Shown piece after piece: positions 7,873 through 16,750 of a stretch of 64,000 bases of DNA. The first letter of the stretch is position 1. Each line of letters opens with the position of its first letter. Made by a program: the position numbers and the translations under genes. Origin of the DNA: an uncultured Oscillospiraceae bacterium (GTDB lineage Bacteria; Bacillota; Clostridia; Oscillospirales; Oscillospiraceae). The notes under the pieces were generated by a model. It made no database searches and was not told the DNA's origin. It saw only the letters and a list, made by a program, of their open reading frames with translations. The stretch covers positions 1 to 64,000 of the forward strand of contig CAKTJC010000010.1 in NCBI GenBank assembly GCA_934567355.1, read 5' to 3'.

Positions 7873-10707
7873 ATGATCGACAAGGAATTGCAGCAGCGGG
7901 CAATGAACCCGGTGCACAGGGGGGAGGCAGCGCCCCGGGAGAAGATCCTGAAGCTGGGACAAAAAATCACGGATGTGATAGCGCACAAAATGAAGGGCAT
8001 TACGGCGGATGACCCGGAATATTGGGGCTTGGCTGCCCTCGTCACCGACGAAATGGCGGACATTGCCCTGTCCATGAAGCTGCGGACGCCCTACACCGTG
8101 GAGCAGCTGTGGGAGATGAACCGGGTCAGCGAAGCGGAGAAGCCCCATTTCCAGGAGCTGCTGGACAAGATGAGCTACATCGGCCTGCTGGAATATGACT
8201 ACGGCTATCACTACGATCACAACGGCCGCACCGCGCCCCCGTCGGTGCGGCGGTACATCCTGCCCATGTTCGTGCCCGGCAGCGCCGAGCTGTTCAACAT
8301 GGAGGAAGGACCCGAGGGCAATAAGCGCCTGCGGGACACCCCGGAAATCGGCTATTTCTTCGAGCGTATGACCTATATCCCCCTGGCGGGGGTCACCCAT
8401 CTGCTGCCGCCCGGCGGCGGTGGCGTGGGCATGCACGTCATCCCGGTGGAGAAGGCGATCTCCATGGAAAACCAGACCCTGGATATTGAGCACCTGTCCT
8501 ACTGGCTGAAAAAATACGAGGGGCATATCGGCGTAGGCCAGTGCTCCTGCCGCGCCAGCCGCGCCGCCATGGGCGAGGGCTGTGCAGACGATGAGCAGTG
8601 CTGGTGCATCGGTGTAGGCGACTTTGCCGACTACTGCCGGGAGACCGGCAAGGGGCACGACATCACCTATGAAGAGGCCATGCGCATCCTGCAAAAGGCG
8701 GAGGACAACGGCTTCGTCCACCAGATCACCAACATCGACGGCGAAAATAAAATTTTCGGCATCTGCAACTGCAATGTGCAGATCTGCAATGCGCTGAGAA
8801 CCAGCCAGCTGTTCAATACCCCCAATCTGTCCCGCTCTGCCTACACGGCTGAGGTGGAGCGCGAAAAATGCGTGGCCTGCGGCAAGTGCGTGGAGTACTG
8901 CCCCGCCGGCGCCGTCCGTCTGGGTCAGAAGCTCTGCGATAAGGAAGGCCGGGAAGTGACATACCCCAAGCATGAGCTGCCCAATTCCATCAAGTGGGGG
9001 CCGGAGCACTGGGATCCCGACTACCGGGACAACAACCGGAAAAACTGCTACGACAAGGGCACCGCGCCCTGCAAAACCGCCTGCCCCGCCCATGTGTCCG
9101 TCCAGGGCTATCTGAAGCTGGCGGCGCAGGGCAAATATCAGGATGCGCTGGCGCTGATCAAAAAGGACAATCCCTTCCCCGCCGTCTGCGGCCGCATCTG
9201 CAATAAGCGCTGCGAGGATGCCTGCACCCGGGGCAGCGTGGATCAGGCCGTGTCCATTGATGCAGTGAAAAAATTCCTGGCGGAGCAGGATCTGCACGCC
9301 GAGACCCGCTATATCCCGCCGGTGGTGATCGCCTCCAACCAGAAGACCCATTGGGAGCAGAAGATCGCCATCATCGGCGCAGGCCCTGCGGGGCTGTCCG
9401 CCGCCTATTATCTGGCCACCCGCGGCTACAAGCCCACGGTGTTTGAAAAGAACGAACGCCCCGGCGGCATGATGACCTACGGCATCCCCTCCTTCAAGCT
9501 GGAAAAGGACGTGATCGACGGGGAGATCCAGGTTCTGCGGGAGATGGGCGTGGACATCCGCTGCGGCGTAGAGGTGGGCAGGGACGTGACCATCCAGCAG
9601 CTGCGGGAGGAAGGGTATCTGGCGTTCTACATTGCCATCGGCTGCCAGGGCGGGCGGCTGCCCGGCGTCCCCGGTGAGAATGCGGAGGGCACCTCCATCG
9701 CCGTGAATTTCCTCCATGATGCGCTGGAGGATGAGCAGAAGCATATGGACGGCCGCGTGGTGGTCATCGGCGGCGGCAACGTGGCTGTGGACTGCGCCCG
9801 CACCGCCTCCCGCTTCGGAGCTGCCCACACTGCCATGGTGTGCCTGGAATCCCGGGAGACCATGCCCGCCGCCAAGGATGAAATTGCCGAAACACTGGAA
9901 GAGCACATCGAGATCCTGAACGGCTGGGGTCCTAAGGAAGTGCTGCAAAACGAAGCCGGGCACGTCACCGGCGTGGTGTTCAAAAAGTGCCTGCGCACCA
10001 TCGACCCGGAGACCGGGCGGTTCTCCCCGGTGTACGACGATGCCCAGACCATGACGCTGGAAGCGGATCATGTGGTGTTTGCCATCGGCCAGTCCATCGA
10101 GTGGGGCGGTCTGCTGGAGGGCGAGAAGGTGGAATTCCATCGGGGCAGCTACCCCGTGGCGGACGGCCTGACCTACCAGACCGCCGTGGAGGATATTTTC
10201 GTGGGCGGCGACGTGTACCACGGCCCCCAATTTGTCATTGACGCCATTGAAGAGGGCAAGTGTGCTGCCGAGTCCCTGCACCGCTATGTCCACAAGGGAG
10301 CCAGCCTGACCACCGGCCGGAACCGCCGGGATTTCAGCATGCTGGATAAGGACAATGTGCTGCTGAAGGGCTATGATACTGCCCAGCGGCAGCAGACCGG
10401 TGTGGACGAGAGCATCGACCGCGCCCACTCCTTCCGCGACCCCAACCGGGTGCTCACCGAGGAGCAGGTGAAGATCGAAACCGCCCGCTGCTTGGGCTGC
10501 GGCGCCAGCTGGGTTGACCCCAACAAGTGTATCGGCTGCGGCGTGTGCACCACCAAGTGCGTGTTCGATGCCATCCATCTGAAGCGGGATCACCCGGAGT
10601 GCTCCAAGATGATGAAGGCCGAGGATAAGGTCAAGGGCATCCTGCCTATGGTGGGCAAGCGCCTGGGTCAGACTGTGGTCACCAAGCTGGGCGGGAAGAA
10701 AGACTGA
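7873..10707 (+). CDS. Large Fe-S/FAD NAD(P)H-dependent oxidoreductase
   Basis: A 944-aa multidomain electron-transfer protein with RBS GAGGAGG. Residues about 1-320 are a helical region ending in a Cys-rich patch (GQCSCRASRAAMGEGC, DEQCWCIG). A [4Fe-4S] motif CVACGKCVEYCP follows at about 333-344. Next is a GltD-like Fe-S domain (CKTACPAHVSVQGYLKLA; VCGRICNKRCEDACTRG), an FAD-binding GAGPAG at about 501-506, an NAD(P)-binding VVVIGGGNVAVDCARTA near 629, and a C-terminal ferredoxin part (CLGCG...CIGCGVCTTKC, about 873-896). It probably moves electrons between NAD(P)H and ferredoxin or an unknown acceptor, as in GltD and NfnB relatives. Its last base codon overlaps hypA, so both are co-translated. 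The real partner is unknown. Confidence 0.85.
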   Translation: MIDKELQQRAMNPVHRGEAAPREKILKLGQKITDVIAHKMKGITADDPEYWGLAALVTDEMADIALSMKLRTPYTVEQLWEMNRVSEAEKPHFQELLDKMSYIGLLEYDYGYHYDHNGRTAPPSVRRYILPMFVPGSAELFNMEEGPEGNKRLRDTPEIGYFFERMTYIPLAGVTHLLPPGGGGVGMHVIPVEKAISMENQTLDIEHLSYWLKKYEGHIGVGQCSCRASRAAMGEGCADDEQCWCIGVGDFADYCRETGKGHDITYEEAMRILQKAEDNGFVHQITNIDGENKIFGICNCNVQICNALRTSQLFNTPNLSRSAYTAEVEREKCVACGKCVEYCPAGAVRLGQKLCDKEGREVTYPKHELPNSIKWGPEHWDPDYRDNNRKNCYDKGTAPCKTACPAHVSVQGYLKLAAQGKYQDALALIKKDNPFPAVCGRICNKRCEDACTRGSVDQAVSIDAVKKFLAEQDLHAETRYIPPVVIASNQKTHWEQKIAIIGAGPAGLSAAYYLATRGYKPTVFEKNERPGGMMTYGIPSFKLEKDVIDGEIQVLREMGVDIRCGVEVGRDVTIQQLREEGYLAFYIAIGCQGGRLPGVPGENAEGTSIAVNFLHDALEDEQKHMDGRVVVIGGGNVAVDCARTASRFGAAHTAMVCLESRETMPAAKDEIAETLEEHIEILNGWGPKEVLQNEAGHVTGVVFKKCLRTIDPETGRFSPVYDDAQTMTLEADHVVFAIGQSIEWGGLLEGEKVEFHRGSYPVADGLTYQTAVEDIFVGGDVYHGPQFVIDAIEEGKCAAESLHRYVHKGASLTTGRNRRDFSMLDKDNVLLKGYDTAQRQQTGVDESIDRAHSFRDPNRVLTEEQVKIETARCLGCGASWVDPNKCIGCGVCTTKCVFDAIHLKRDHPECSKMMKAEDKVKGILPMVGKRLGQTVVTKLGGKKD

Positions 10708-11051
10708 TGCACGAGCTGGGCGTTGTATTTCACATTGCGGACAGCGTGGAAAAAATTGCGAAGGAGAATCAGGCGCAGCATGTCCGCCGGGTGACGCTCC
10801 AGATCGGAGAGGTTTCCGCGGTGATTCCTTCCTATCTGGTGGACGTGTGGAACTGGAACTGCAAGCGCACCCCCATGCTGGAGGGCTGCGAGCTCCTCTG
10901 GGAGCCCATCCACGCCGTCAGCTACTGCGAAAACTGCGGGAAGACCTACGATACCGTCCCTCAGGGGAAAATCTGCCCTCACTGCGGCAGCGACCGAACC
11001 TATTTGCAGCAGGGCAACGAGCTGGAAATCAAGGAAATCGCAGTGGAGTAG
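10707..11051 (+). CDS. hypA: HypA nickel metallochaperone
   Basis: A 114-aa protein starting MHELGV; the Met-His-Glu N-terminus is the Ni ligand set of HypA. The zinc-binding motif CENCGKTYDTV...CPHCGS is near residues 73-95. Length matches HypA (about 113-120 aa). Its ATG overlaps the TGA of the oxidoreductase gene (ATGA-type coupling). With hypB just upstream of the oxidoreductase, HypA and HypB bracket that gene, so a role in Ni maturation linked to this enzyme is suggested by context but not shown. A terminator follows. Confidence 0.92.
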   Translation: MHELGVVFHIADSVEKIAKENQAQHVRRVTLQIGEVSAVIPSYLVDVWNWNCKRTPMLEGCELLWEPIHAVSYCENCGKTYDTVPQGKICPHCGSDRTYLQQGNELEIKEIAVE

Positions 11052-11071
11052 CCGGCATCCCAAATAAAAAT

Positions 11072-11103
11072 CAGCCCCGATCCGTTGATGCGGATCGGGG
11101 CTG
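11072..11103. terminator. Convergent terminator between hypA and araD
   Basis: Perfect stem CAGCCCCGATCCG / CGGATCGGGGCTG. On the minus strand it is followed by ATTTTTATTT, so it best serves araD; on the plus strand the T-run is weak. Confidence 0.8.
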
Positions 11104-11119
11104 AAACAGCTTTTAAGGT

Positions 11120-11818
11120 TTATTTTATCTGCCCGTAATAAGCGTTGGGGCCATGCTTGCGCATGTAGTGCTTGTCCTGCAGCCGCTGGGGGGCGGGGGC
11201 GGCGTGGGGGTTCAGGACGCGGGTGAAAATGCCCATCTTGGCGCATTCCTCCAGCACCACGCTATGGTATACGGCCTGGGCGGCGTCCTTGCCCCAGGTG
11301 AAGGGGCCATGGCTGTAGCACAGCACGGCGGGAACGGCCTTGGGGTCAATGCCCCGCTCCCGGAACGTCTCCACAATGGTGACGCCGGTGTTGCGCTCGT
11401 AGTCCTCGAGCAGCTCCTCCTGAGTCAGGTGACGGGCGCAGGGAACACTGCCGTAGAAATAGTCGGCGTGGGTGGTGCCGTAGCAGGGAAGATCCTCGCC
11501 TGCCTGTGCCCAGGCAACGGCGTAGGGACTGTGGGTGTGCACGATGCCGCCGATTTCCGGGAAGGCGTTGTACAGCACCACGTGGGTCTTGGTGTCGGAG
11601 GAGGGATTCAGCTCACCCTCCACCCGGTTGCCCTGCAAGTCCACCACCACCATGTCGCTGGGCTTCAGCACATCGTAGCCAACGCCGCTGGGCTTGATGA
11701 CAAACAGTCCCTTCTCCCGGTCAATACCGGAGACATTGCCCCAGGTGTAGGTGACGAGCCCCCGCTTGGGCAGCTCCATATTGGCAAGATAAACCTGCTC
11801 TTTCAGTGCTTCCAGCAT
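11120..11818 (-). CDS. araD: L-ribulose-5-phosphate 4-epimerase
   Basis: A 232-aa class II aldolase/AraD-family protein of the size usual for AraD (about 231 aa). TWGNVSGIDREKGLFVIKPSGVGYD is the phosphate-binding region; zinc ligands are seen as the HTHSPYA pair (GIVHTHSPYAVAWAQ) and the later His in YSHGPF; GTTHADYFYG matches AraD. It interconverts L-ribulose-5-P and D-xylulose-5-P. Two bases separate it from the kinase gene upstream, whose 3' end supplies its ribosome binding site (GGAGGG). The pair covers two steps of L-arabinose breakdown; no araA isomerase gene is in the window. Confidence 0.93.
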   Translation of the reverse strand: MLEALKEQVYLANMELPKRGLVTYTWGNVSGIDREKGLFVIKPSGVGYDVLKPSDMVVVDLQGNRVEGELNPSSDTKTHVVLYNAFPEIGGIVHTHSPYAVAWAQAGEDLPCYGTTHADYFYGSVPCARHLTQEELLEDYERNTGVTIVETFRERGIDPKAVPAVLCYSHGPFTWGKDAAQAVYHSVVLEECAKMGIFTRVLNPHAAPAPQRLQDKHYMRKHGPNAYYGQIK

Positions 11819-11820
11819 TT

Positions 11821-13380
11821 TTACAGTCCCTCCACTGCGGCCTTCTCCATGGGGAAGGCTTTTTTGTATCGCGCCAGGAAGGCGTTGAAGCCATCGATGT
11901 CGGTCTGCTCTGCCAGCAGCGTGGTGGAGGCAGCGCCTACAAATACTCGCTTGTCCAGATAATCCGCCAGGGACTCACCCTCGTTTTTGAGCACCATGTA
12001 GGCAGCCAGCAGCGCCATGCCGTAGGGACCGCCCTCACCGGCCGTCTCCATGCAGGATACCGGCGCGCCGATGGCGGCGGAGAGCATCCGCTGGCCGACG
12101 CCGGGAGTCTTGAAGAAGCCGCCGTGGCCGTACAGCTTGTCCACCTGCACCTTCTCTTCGCCGGTCAGAATATCCAGGCCGATTTTCAGAGTCGCCAGGG
12201 CGGAGAGAATGTGGGTGCGCATGAAGTTTGCCAGGGTGAAGGAGGCGTCGGGCGTCCGGGCAAATACGGGGCGGCCTTCGTCCAGATCGGTCACGCCCTC
12301 GCCGGAGAAATAGTTGTAGCTGAGCAGCCCACCGCAGTCGGCATCGCCCTCCAGCGCCTTAGGGAAGAGCATGGTAAACAGCGCGCCTTTATCCTGGGGA
12401 GCGCCGATCAGCTGGGCAAATTCGCTCAGAAGATTGACCCAGGCGTTGATGTCGGAGGTGCAGTTGTTGCAGTGCACCATGGCCACCGGCGCGCCTGCGG
12501 GGGTGGTCACCATATCGATCTCCCGGTGTACGCCCAGGGCGTGATCGGTGACGATCATGGCAAAGTCGGAGGTACCGGCGGATACATTGCCGGTGCGCTC
12601 CCGCACGGAGTTGGTGGCGGCCATGCCGGTGCCCGCGTCGCCCTCACAGGGAGCCACGGGAATGCCGGACTTCAGATCCCCCTGGGGATCCAGGAACCAC
12701 GCGCCTGCCTCGGTGAGCGTGCCGCCGTGGTCACCGGCGCACAGTACCTTGGGCAGGATGTCCCGCAGCTTCCAGGGCATGCCGCTCATGGCGTCAAATT
12801 TCTCGACCATCTCCTGGTCGAAGTCTAGCTTCCCGGAATCGATGGGGAACATGCCGGAGGCCTCGCCGATGCCCATCACCTTTTCACCGGTGAGCTTGAA
12901 ATGGATGTAGCCCGCCAGCGTGGTGAGGTACGCGATGTCCTTCACATGGCTCTCCCCGTTCAGGATCGCCTGATACAGGTGGGCAATGCTCCAGCGCTGG
13001 GGAATGTTGAAATGCAGTGCGGCGCTCAGCTTTTCAGCGGCCTCGCCGGTGATGGTGTTTCGCCAGGTGCGGAACCGTGCCAGCTGGTTGCCGTCCTTGT
13101 CAAAGGGCAGATAACCATGCATCATGGCGGATACGCCGATGGCTCCGACCTCTGTCAGCGTCACGCCGAATTTTTCCTTCACGTCCCGCTTCAGGTCGGC
13201 ATAGCAGTCCTGAATGCCGTCCGTAACGGCCTCCATGGAGTATGTCCAGATGCCGTCCACCAGCTGATTTTCCCATTCATGGGAGCCGGAGGCAACGGGA
13301 ATATGGTTTTCGTCGATCAGAACGGCTTTGATCCGGGTGGAGCCCAGCTCAATGCCCAATGCGGTATTTTTCAGATTCAT
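11821..13380 (-). CDS. FGGY-family carbohydrate kinase, ribulokinase-like
   Basis: A 519-aa FGGY sugar kinase. The N-terminal phosphate loop reads [36 protein letters not shown] and ARFRTWRN are sugar-site regions; [15 protein letters not shown] is the second phosphate motif; [26 protein letters not shown] is the C-terminal FGGY-like block. ATG at 13380 is preferred to the ATG six bases earlier because GGAG then sits at proper distance. It differs from classic AraB (about 560 aa), but its coupling to araD suggests it phosphorylates L-ribulose. Another pentulose is possible. Confidence 0.82.
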   Translation of the reverse strand: MNLKNTALGIELGSTRIKAVLIDENHIPVASGSHEWENQLVDGIWTYSMEAVTDGIQDCYADLKRDVKEKFGVTLTEVGAIGVSAMMHGYLPFDKDGNQLARFRTWRNTITGEAAEKLSAALHFNIPQRWSIAHLYQAILNGESHVKDIAYLTTLAGYIHFKLTGEKVMGIGEASGMFPIDSGKLDFDQEMVEKFDAMSGMPWKLRDILPKVLCAGDHGGTLTEAGAWFLDPQGDLKSGIPVAPCEGDAGTGMAATNSVRERTGNVSAGTSDFAMIVTDHALGVHREIDMVTTPAGAPVAMVHCNNCTSDINAWVNLLSEFAQLIGAPQDKGALFTMLFPKALEGDADCGGLLSYNYFSGEGVTDLDEGRPVFARTPDASFTLANFMRTHILSALATLKIGLDILTGEEKVQVDKLYGHGGFFKTPGVGQRMLSAAIGAPVSCMETAGEGGPYGMALLAAYMVLKNEGESLADYLDKRVFVGAASTTLLAEQTDIDGFNAFLARYKKAFPMEKAAVEGL

Positions 13381-13437
13381 CGTCATTCTCCTTCCATGTC
13401 CCCCGGCACGGCCGCCGGAGTTCCAATTACAGGCATT

Positions 13438-13489
13438 ATTTTACCATATCCACTTTTGAATTGCAATTCGTTTCACACAAAATGTGAAA
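13438..13489 (-). promoter_or_regulatory. Promoter and palindromes of the ribulokinase-araD operon
   Basis: Minus strand TTGCAA (13466-13461), 17-bp spacer, TAAAAT (13443-13438). A perfect 12-bp palindrome GAATTGCAATTC (13458-13469) covers the -35 box. Just upstream, TTTCACA-N5-TGTGAAA (13471-13489) forms a second inverted repeat. Either could be a regulator site. Confidence 0.6.
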
Positions 13490-13503
13490 AAGAGCAGCAC
13501 GAA

Positions 13504-13533
13504 CCCCCAATGCCATATGCGCGGCATTGGGGG
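13504..13533 (-). terminator. Hairpin terminator of the orphan gene 13545-14435
   Basis: CCCCCAATGCC / GGCATTGGGGG perfect 11-bp stem just after the stop codon. The trailing T-run on the minus strand is poor, so it may also act as an mRNA end-stabiliser. Confidence 0.6.
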
Positions 13534-13544
13534 ATGAAGAAGAG

Positions 13545-14435
13545 CTATCGGTTTCTGTATTTCTCAATGTAGTCGGCAGCGAGAAAGAAATTTGTGACCT
13601 CCTGGTTGGCGGCAATCATTCTTTGATAGTCCAGCTGAAGCTCTTGGTTGCTCTCAAGCTGTGCAATTTGCTGAAGCTGCTCCCGATGATTCTCGGCAAT
13701 CGCCTTATTTTGGCTTTCCTGCAAAGCAACCTGATACCGCTGAACCAACGCAATTTCTTCATTTTGTGCAATGATTTTATCAAGCTTTTGCTTGATTTCA
13801 TCCAGAAGGAGCGTTTGAATGATTTTGTCCAAGTCATTTTCACGACTGGTGCTGAAATAATCATAGAGATAGTAGGCGGCATATTTGTCCCGATATTTTG
13901 AGGGGATAATATTGACACTGTATATCTTGCTACGTAGATTTTTCGCTTTGGCGTGCCGCTGCATTAAGAGTGAGAGTTCTTGCTGGCGCTGATATAGGGA
14001 GTTGCGATATTGAGGAAATTTGTCTTTTTCTTGTTTGATTGCGTCAAGAGTCCTGTAGTACTGATCAAGCGCGTTTGCATACCGATTTTCCTTATCTACA
14101 TGGCCAGAATAAATGCACGAAGCAAGGATAATCACGCAAATGCTTCCGCCAATTATAAAGATTTTTGCAAGAATACCCCTGTTAAATGCTAAACCCAAAA
14201 GGACGGCGCCTATGGATACGATCAACCAAAACCAATACCCAACTGCATCAAGATCCCCAAAACTGGATTTTTGAGGGCGGCACGGCTCTTCAAATCTTTG
14301 ATTAAGGGCATTATTAAGGGAGGAAATATTATAGTTGCACTGGTCTATTTCTTTTTCAATGTGTGAGCACAGCAATTCGCTGCTGCAAACATCCTGCAGA
14401 TAGGGGACGAGGAGTCTTCGGTCATAGTTTGCCAT
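13545..14435 (-). CDS. Orphan membrane/coiled-coil protein
   Basis: A 296-aa protein I do not recognise. The start MANYDRR at 14435 has an AAAGAGG ribosome binding site; the longer frame to 14492 lacks one. After about 60 polar residues there are two adjacent transmembrane helices (FWLIVSIGAVLLGLAF; IFIIGGSICVIILASCIYSG, about residues 70-110). The rest is long, charged, Gln-rich helix (LLLDEIKQKLDKIIAQNEEIALVQRYQVALQESQNKA in parts), likely coiled coil. Base composition is clearly more AT-rich than its neighbours, suggesting transfer. A consensus promoter at 14510-14538 overlaps that of a divergent HTH regulator. Confidence 0.65.
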   Translation of the reverse strand: MANYDRRLLVPYLQDVCSSELLCSHIEKEIDQCNYNISSLNNALNQRFEEPCRPQKSSFGDLDAVGYWFWLIVSIGAVLLGLAFNRGILAKIFIIGGSICVIILASCIYSGHVDKENRYANALDQYYRTLDAIKQEKDKFPQYRNSLYQRQQELSLLMQRHAKAKNLRSKIYSVNIIPSKYRDKYAAYYLYDYFSTSRENDLDKIIQTLLLDEIKQKLDKIIAQNEEIALVQRYQVALQESQNKAIAENHREQLQQIAQLESNQELQLDYQRMIAANQEVTNFFLAADYIEKYRNR

Positions 14436-14509
14436 GTACGATACCTCTTTGTATGTAAAGTCAATGTTATGCCTGAAATACAATCCGGACATACTTCATT
14501 GCGAGTATA

Positions 14510-14560
14510 ATTATAGCCCGCATACGGGCAATTGTCAATAGATGAACAATATTATACGAT
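14510..14560. promoter_or_regulatory. Overlapping divergent promoters of orphan gene and HTH regulator
   Basis: Minus strand: TTGACA (14538-14533), 17 bp, TATAAT (14515-14510), a perfect consensus, for the orphan gene. Plus strand: TTGTCA (14532-14537), 17 bp, TACGAT (14555-14560), for the HTH gene. The two -35 boxes are the same bases, inside ATTGTCAAT, so the promoters should compete. Confidence 0.7.
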
Positions 14561-14590
14561 AACCATATATCTCCAAAAGGAACCGGTCGT

Positions 14591-14809
14591 ATGATTGTTT
14601 TTGACAGACTGTGGCAAACCATGAGGGAAAGAAATATCTCTCAGTATAAGCTGATTAAAACCTACGGAATCAGCACCGGTCAGCTTGACCGGCTGCGAAA
14701 AAACGAAAACGTCAACACCTATACGCTTGACCAGCTGTGCAGTATCCTTCAATGCGGACTGGAGGACATTGCCGAGCATGTTGAGGATAAAGAGAACAAA
14801 AAAGAATAG
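14591..14809 (+). CDS. Small Cro/XRE-type HTH regulator
   Basis: A 72-aa protein that is nearly all one helix-turn-helix domain: LWQTMRERNISQYKLIKTYGISTGQLDRLRKNENVNTYTLDQLCSILQCGLEDI. It matches the short Cro-like HTH_26 type found in Clostridia, often as orphan or mobile-element regulators. RBS AAAAGGAA lies 9 bp before ATG. It is divergent from the orphan membrane gene and shares the -35 region with it, so repression of both genes from one site is likely (inference). A strong terminator follows. Confidence 0.88.
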   Translation: MIVFDRLWQTMRERNISQYKLIKTYGISTGQLDRLRKNENVNTYTLDQLCSILQCGLEDIAEHVEDKENKKE

Positions 14810-14849
14810 CGGCGCAGCGGAAAAGACATGCTTTCTGCTGCGCCGTTTT
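14810..14849 (+). terminator. Terminator of the small HTH gene
   Basis: CGGCGCAGC / GCTGCGCCG stem extended by GGAAAAG/CTTTCT pairing, followed by TTTT. Confidence 0.8.
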
Positions 14850-14935
14850 GTATGCACTTATATTCCTTTGCAATCTAAAGGTCACCGTGTTTCAAACCAT
14901 TGAGCAGCATCAGGACAACCTGAATTTCTGCGTTT

Positions 14936-16723
14936 TCACGCAATGGGTTCAAAGTCGGCGGCGCCGTGCTTGCACAGGGGGCAGATAATATCGTCGGGAA
15001 GCTCATCACCTTCATAGACCCAGCCGCAGATCTTGCATACGAAGCCCTTTTTCCCTTCGGTCTGGGGCTGGGGCTTGACATGCTCCTGGTAGTAGGAATA
15101 GGTCATGGTCTCCCGGTCGGACAGGATCCGGGCTTCGGTGACGGAGCAGATGAACATGCCGTGGGTGTCCAGATCGACGTACTGCTCCACTTTCAGGGAC
15201 AGGAAGGAATTGATAAATTTGGGCAGGAAGGCCAGGCCGTTGTCGCTGTGCAGGGGCTGCAGGTGGTCGAATTTGTTTTCGCTGCGGCCGCTGCGGAAGC
15301 CAAAGTCCTGGAATACGGAGAATGGCGCGTCCTGGCTCAGGCAGTTCACGTTCATTTTTCCGGTCTGGCGGATGACGTGGTGGGAATAGTTCTGCTTGTT
15401 GATGCACACGGCTACCCGGTTGGGCGCGTTCGTGACCTGGCTGACGGTATTGACGATCAGGCCGTTATCCTTCTTGCCGTCGTGGCAGGTGACCACATAC
15501 AGCCCATAGCCGATGTTCATCAGCGCGCCCAGGTCATTTTTGTTGGCGGTGTCCTGCTGCTGCATATAGTCCATGCACAGCTCGTCGGCCAGCGCCTCGA
15601 TCTGGCTGCGGCTGCTGTCGCTGAGGGCGGAGAGAATGCGCACGGTGCTGTTGGCCAGCGTCAGATTCTTGCAGCCCTCCAGCATGTTCTTCATCACCTT
15701 GGTGGCCTGGGGCGCCCAGGAGCCATTTTCCATAAAGGCAACGGTGCGGTTCTGGAAGTTCCGCTCGGTCAGGTGGTGGATGAATTCCCGCATGTAGGGG
15801 AAGATTCCGGCGTTATAGGTGGTAGTGGCCAGCACCAGCCGCCCGTAGCGGAATGCATCCTCCACAGCCTCTGCCATATCGCACCGGGCAAGATCATGCA
15901 CCACGACCTTGGGGCAGCTGCGCCGCTTGAGCTGCTCTTCCAGCAGCTCTACCGCTTTCTTGGTGTGGCCGTAGATGGAGGTATAGGCGATGACGATGCC
16001 CTCGCTTTCCACGGCGTAGGACGACCAGGTGTTGTAAAGATCCAGATAATATCCCAGATTTTCCGTAAGCACCGGGCCGTGGGTGGGGCAGATGATGGAG
16101 ATATCCAGCGCGGCGGCCTTTTTCAGCAGCGCCTGCACCTGAGCGCCGTATTTGCCCACGATGCCGATGTAATACCGCCGAGCCTCGCATGCCCAATCCT
16201 CCTGCACATCCAGCGCGCCGAATTTGCCGAAGCCGTCAGCGGAGAAGAGCACCTTGTCGTGGGTATCATAGCTTACGATGACCTCCGGCCAGTGAACCAT
16301 GGGGGCGGCGACGAATGCCAGGGTATGCTTGCCCAGGGTCAGCGTATCCCCCTCGCCCACAACGATCCGCCGGTCGGAAAAGTCCGTGCCGAAGAAGTTG
16401 CCCATCATCACAAAGGCCTTGGCCGAGGAGACAATGGTAGCCTGGGGATAGGTCTTCATGAAGTGGTGGATGTTGGCGGCGTGATCCGGCTCCATATGGT
16501 GCACAATGAGATAATCCGGCTTCCGTCCGGCCAGTGCCTTTTCCAGATTGTCCAGCCATTCATGGGTGAAATTCCGATCCACCGTGTCCATTACGGCGCA
16601 TTTTTCATCCAGGATCAGATAGGAATTATAGGCCATTCCGTTGGGCACCAGATACTGCCCCTCGAATAGATCCACCTGATGGTCGTTGACGCCGACGTAA
16701 ATAATATCGTTTGTAACTTTCAT
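14936..16723 (-). CDS. Flavodiiron protein fused to flavin reductase and rubredoxin
   Basis: A 595-aa three-module protein. The metallo-beta-lactamase part carries the diiron ligands H76-x-E78-x-D80, H144, D163 and H215. A flavodoxin domain (about 243-385; IVIAYTSIYGHTKKAVELL binds FMN) follows. Residues about 397-545 are a flavin-reductase-like domain (VNTVSQVTNAPNRVAVCINKQ). The C-terminal rubredoxin has C563-x2-C566 and C581-x2-C584. Flavodiiron proteins reduce O2 to water or NO to N2O; fused reductase and rubredoxin domains supply electrons from NAD(P)H in one chain. It is a cytoplasmic oxygen-defence enzyme of anaerobes. Single gene, own promoter, RBS GGAGGG. Confidence 0.92.
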   Translation of the reverse strand: MKVTNDIIYVGVNDHQVDLFEGQYLVPNGMAYNSYLILDEKCAVMDTVDRNFTHEWLDNLEKALAGRKPDYLIVHHMEPDHAANIHHFMKTYPQATIVSSAKAFVMMGNFFGTDFSDRRIVVGEGDTLTLGKHTLAFVAAPMVHWPEVIVSYDTHDKVLFSADGFGKFGALDVQEDWACEARRYYIGIVGKYGAQVQALLKKAAALDISIICPTHGPVLTENLGYYLDLYNTWSSYAVESEGIVIAYTSIYGHTKKAVELLEEQLKRRSCPKVVVHDLARCDMAEAVEDAFRYGRLVLATTTYNAGIFPYMREFIHHLTERNFQNRTVAFMENGSWAPQATKVMKNMLEGCKNLTLANSTVRILSALSDSSRSQIEALADELCMDYMQQQDTANKNDLGALMNIGYGLYVVTCHDGKKDNGLIVNTVSQVTNAPNRVAVCINKQNYSHHVIRQTGKMNVNCLSQDAPFSVFQDFGFRSGRSENKFDHLQPLHSDNGLAFLPKFINSFLSLKVEQYVDLDTHGMFICSVTEARILSDRETMTYSYYQEHVKPQPQTEGKKGFVCKICGWVYEGDELPDDIICPLCKHGAADFEPIA

Positions 16724-16750
16724 AGGGAAGCCCTCCGCTTTTTTGTTTTT

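Noticed and set aside
7852..10593. 913-codon minus-strand frame opposite the oxidoreductase gene
   Set aside because: Same shadow effect of a GC-rich gene; the plus-strand product has clear Fe-S and FAD motifs.
14966..16669. 567-codon plus-strand frame opposite the flavodiiron gene
   Set aside because: Antisense shadow; the minus-strand protein has all diiron and rubredoxin ligands.
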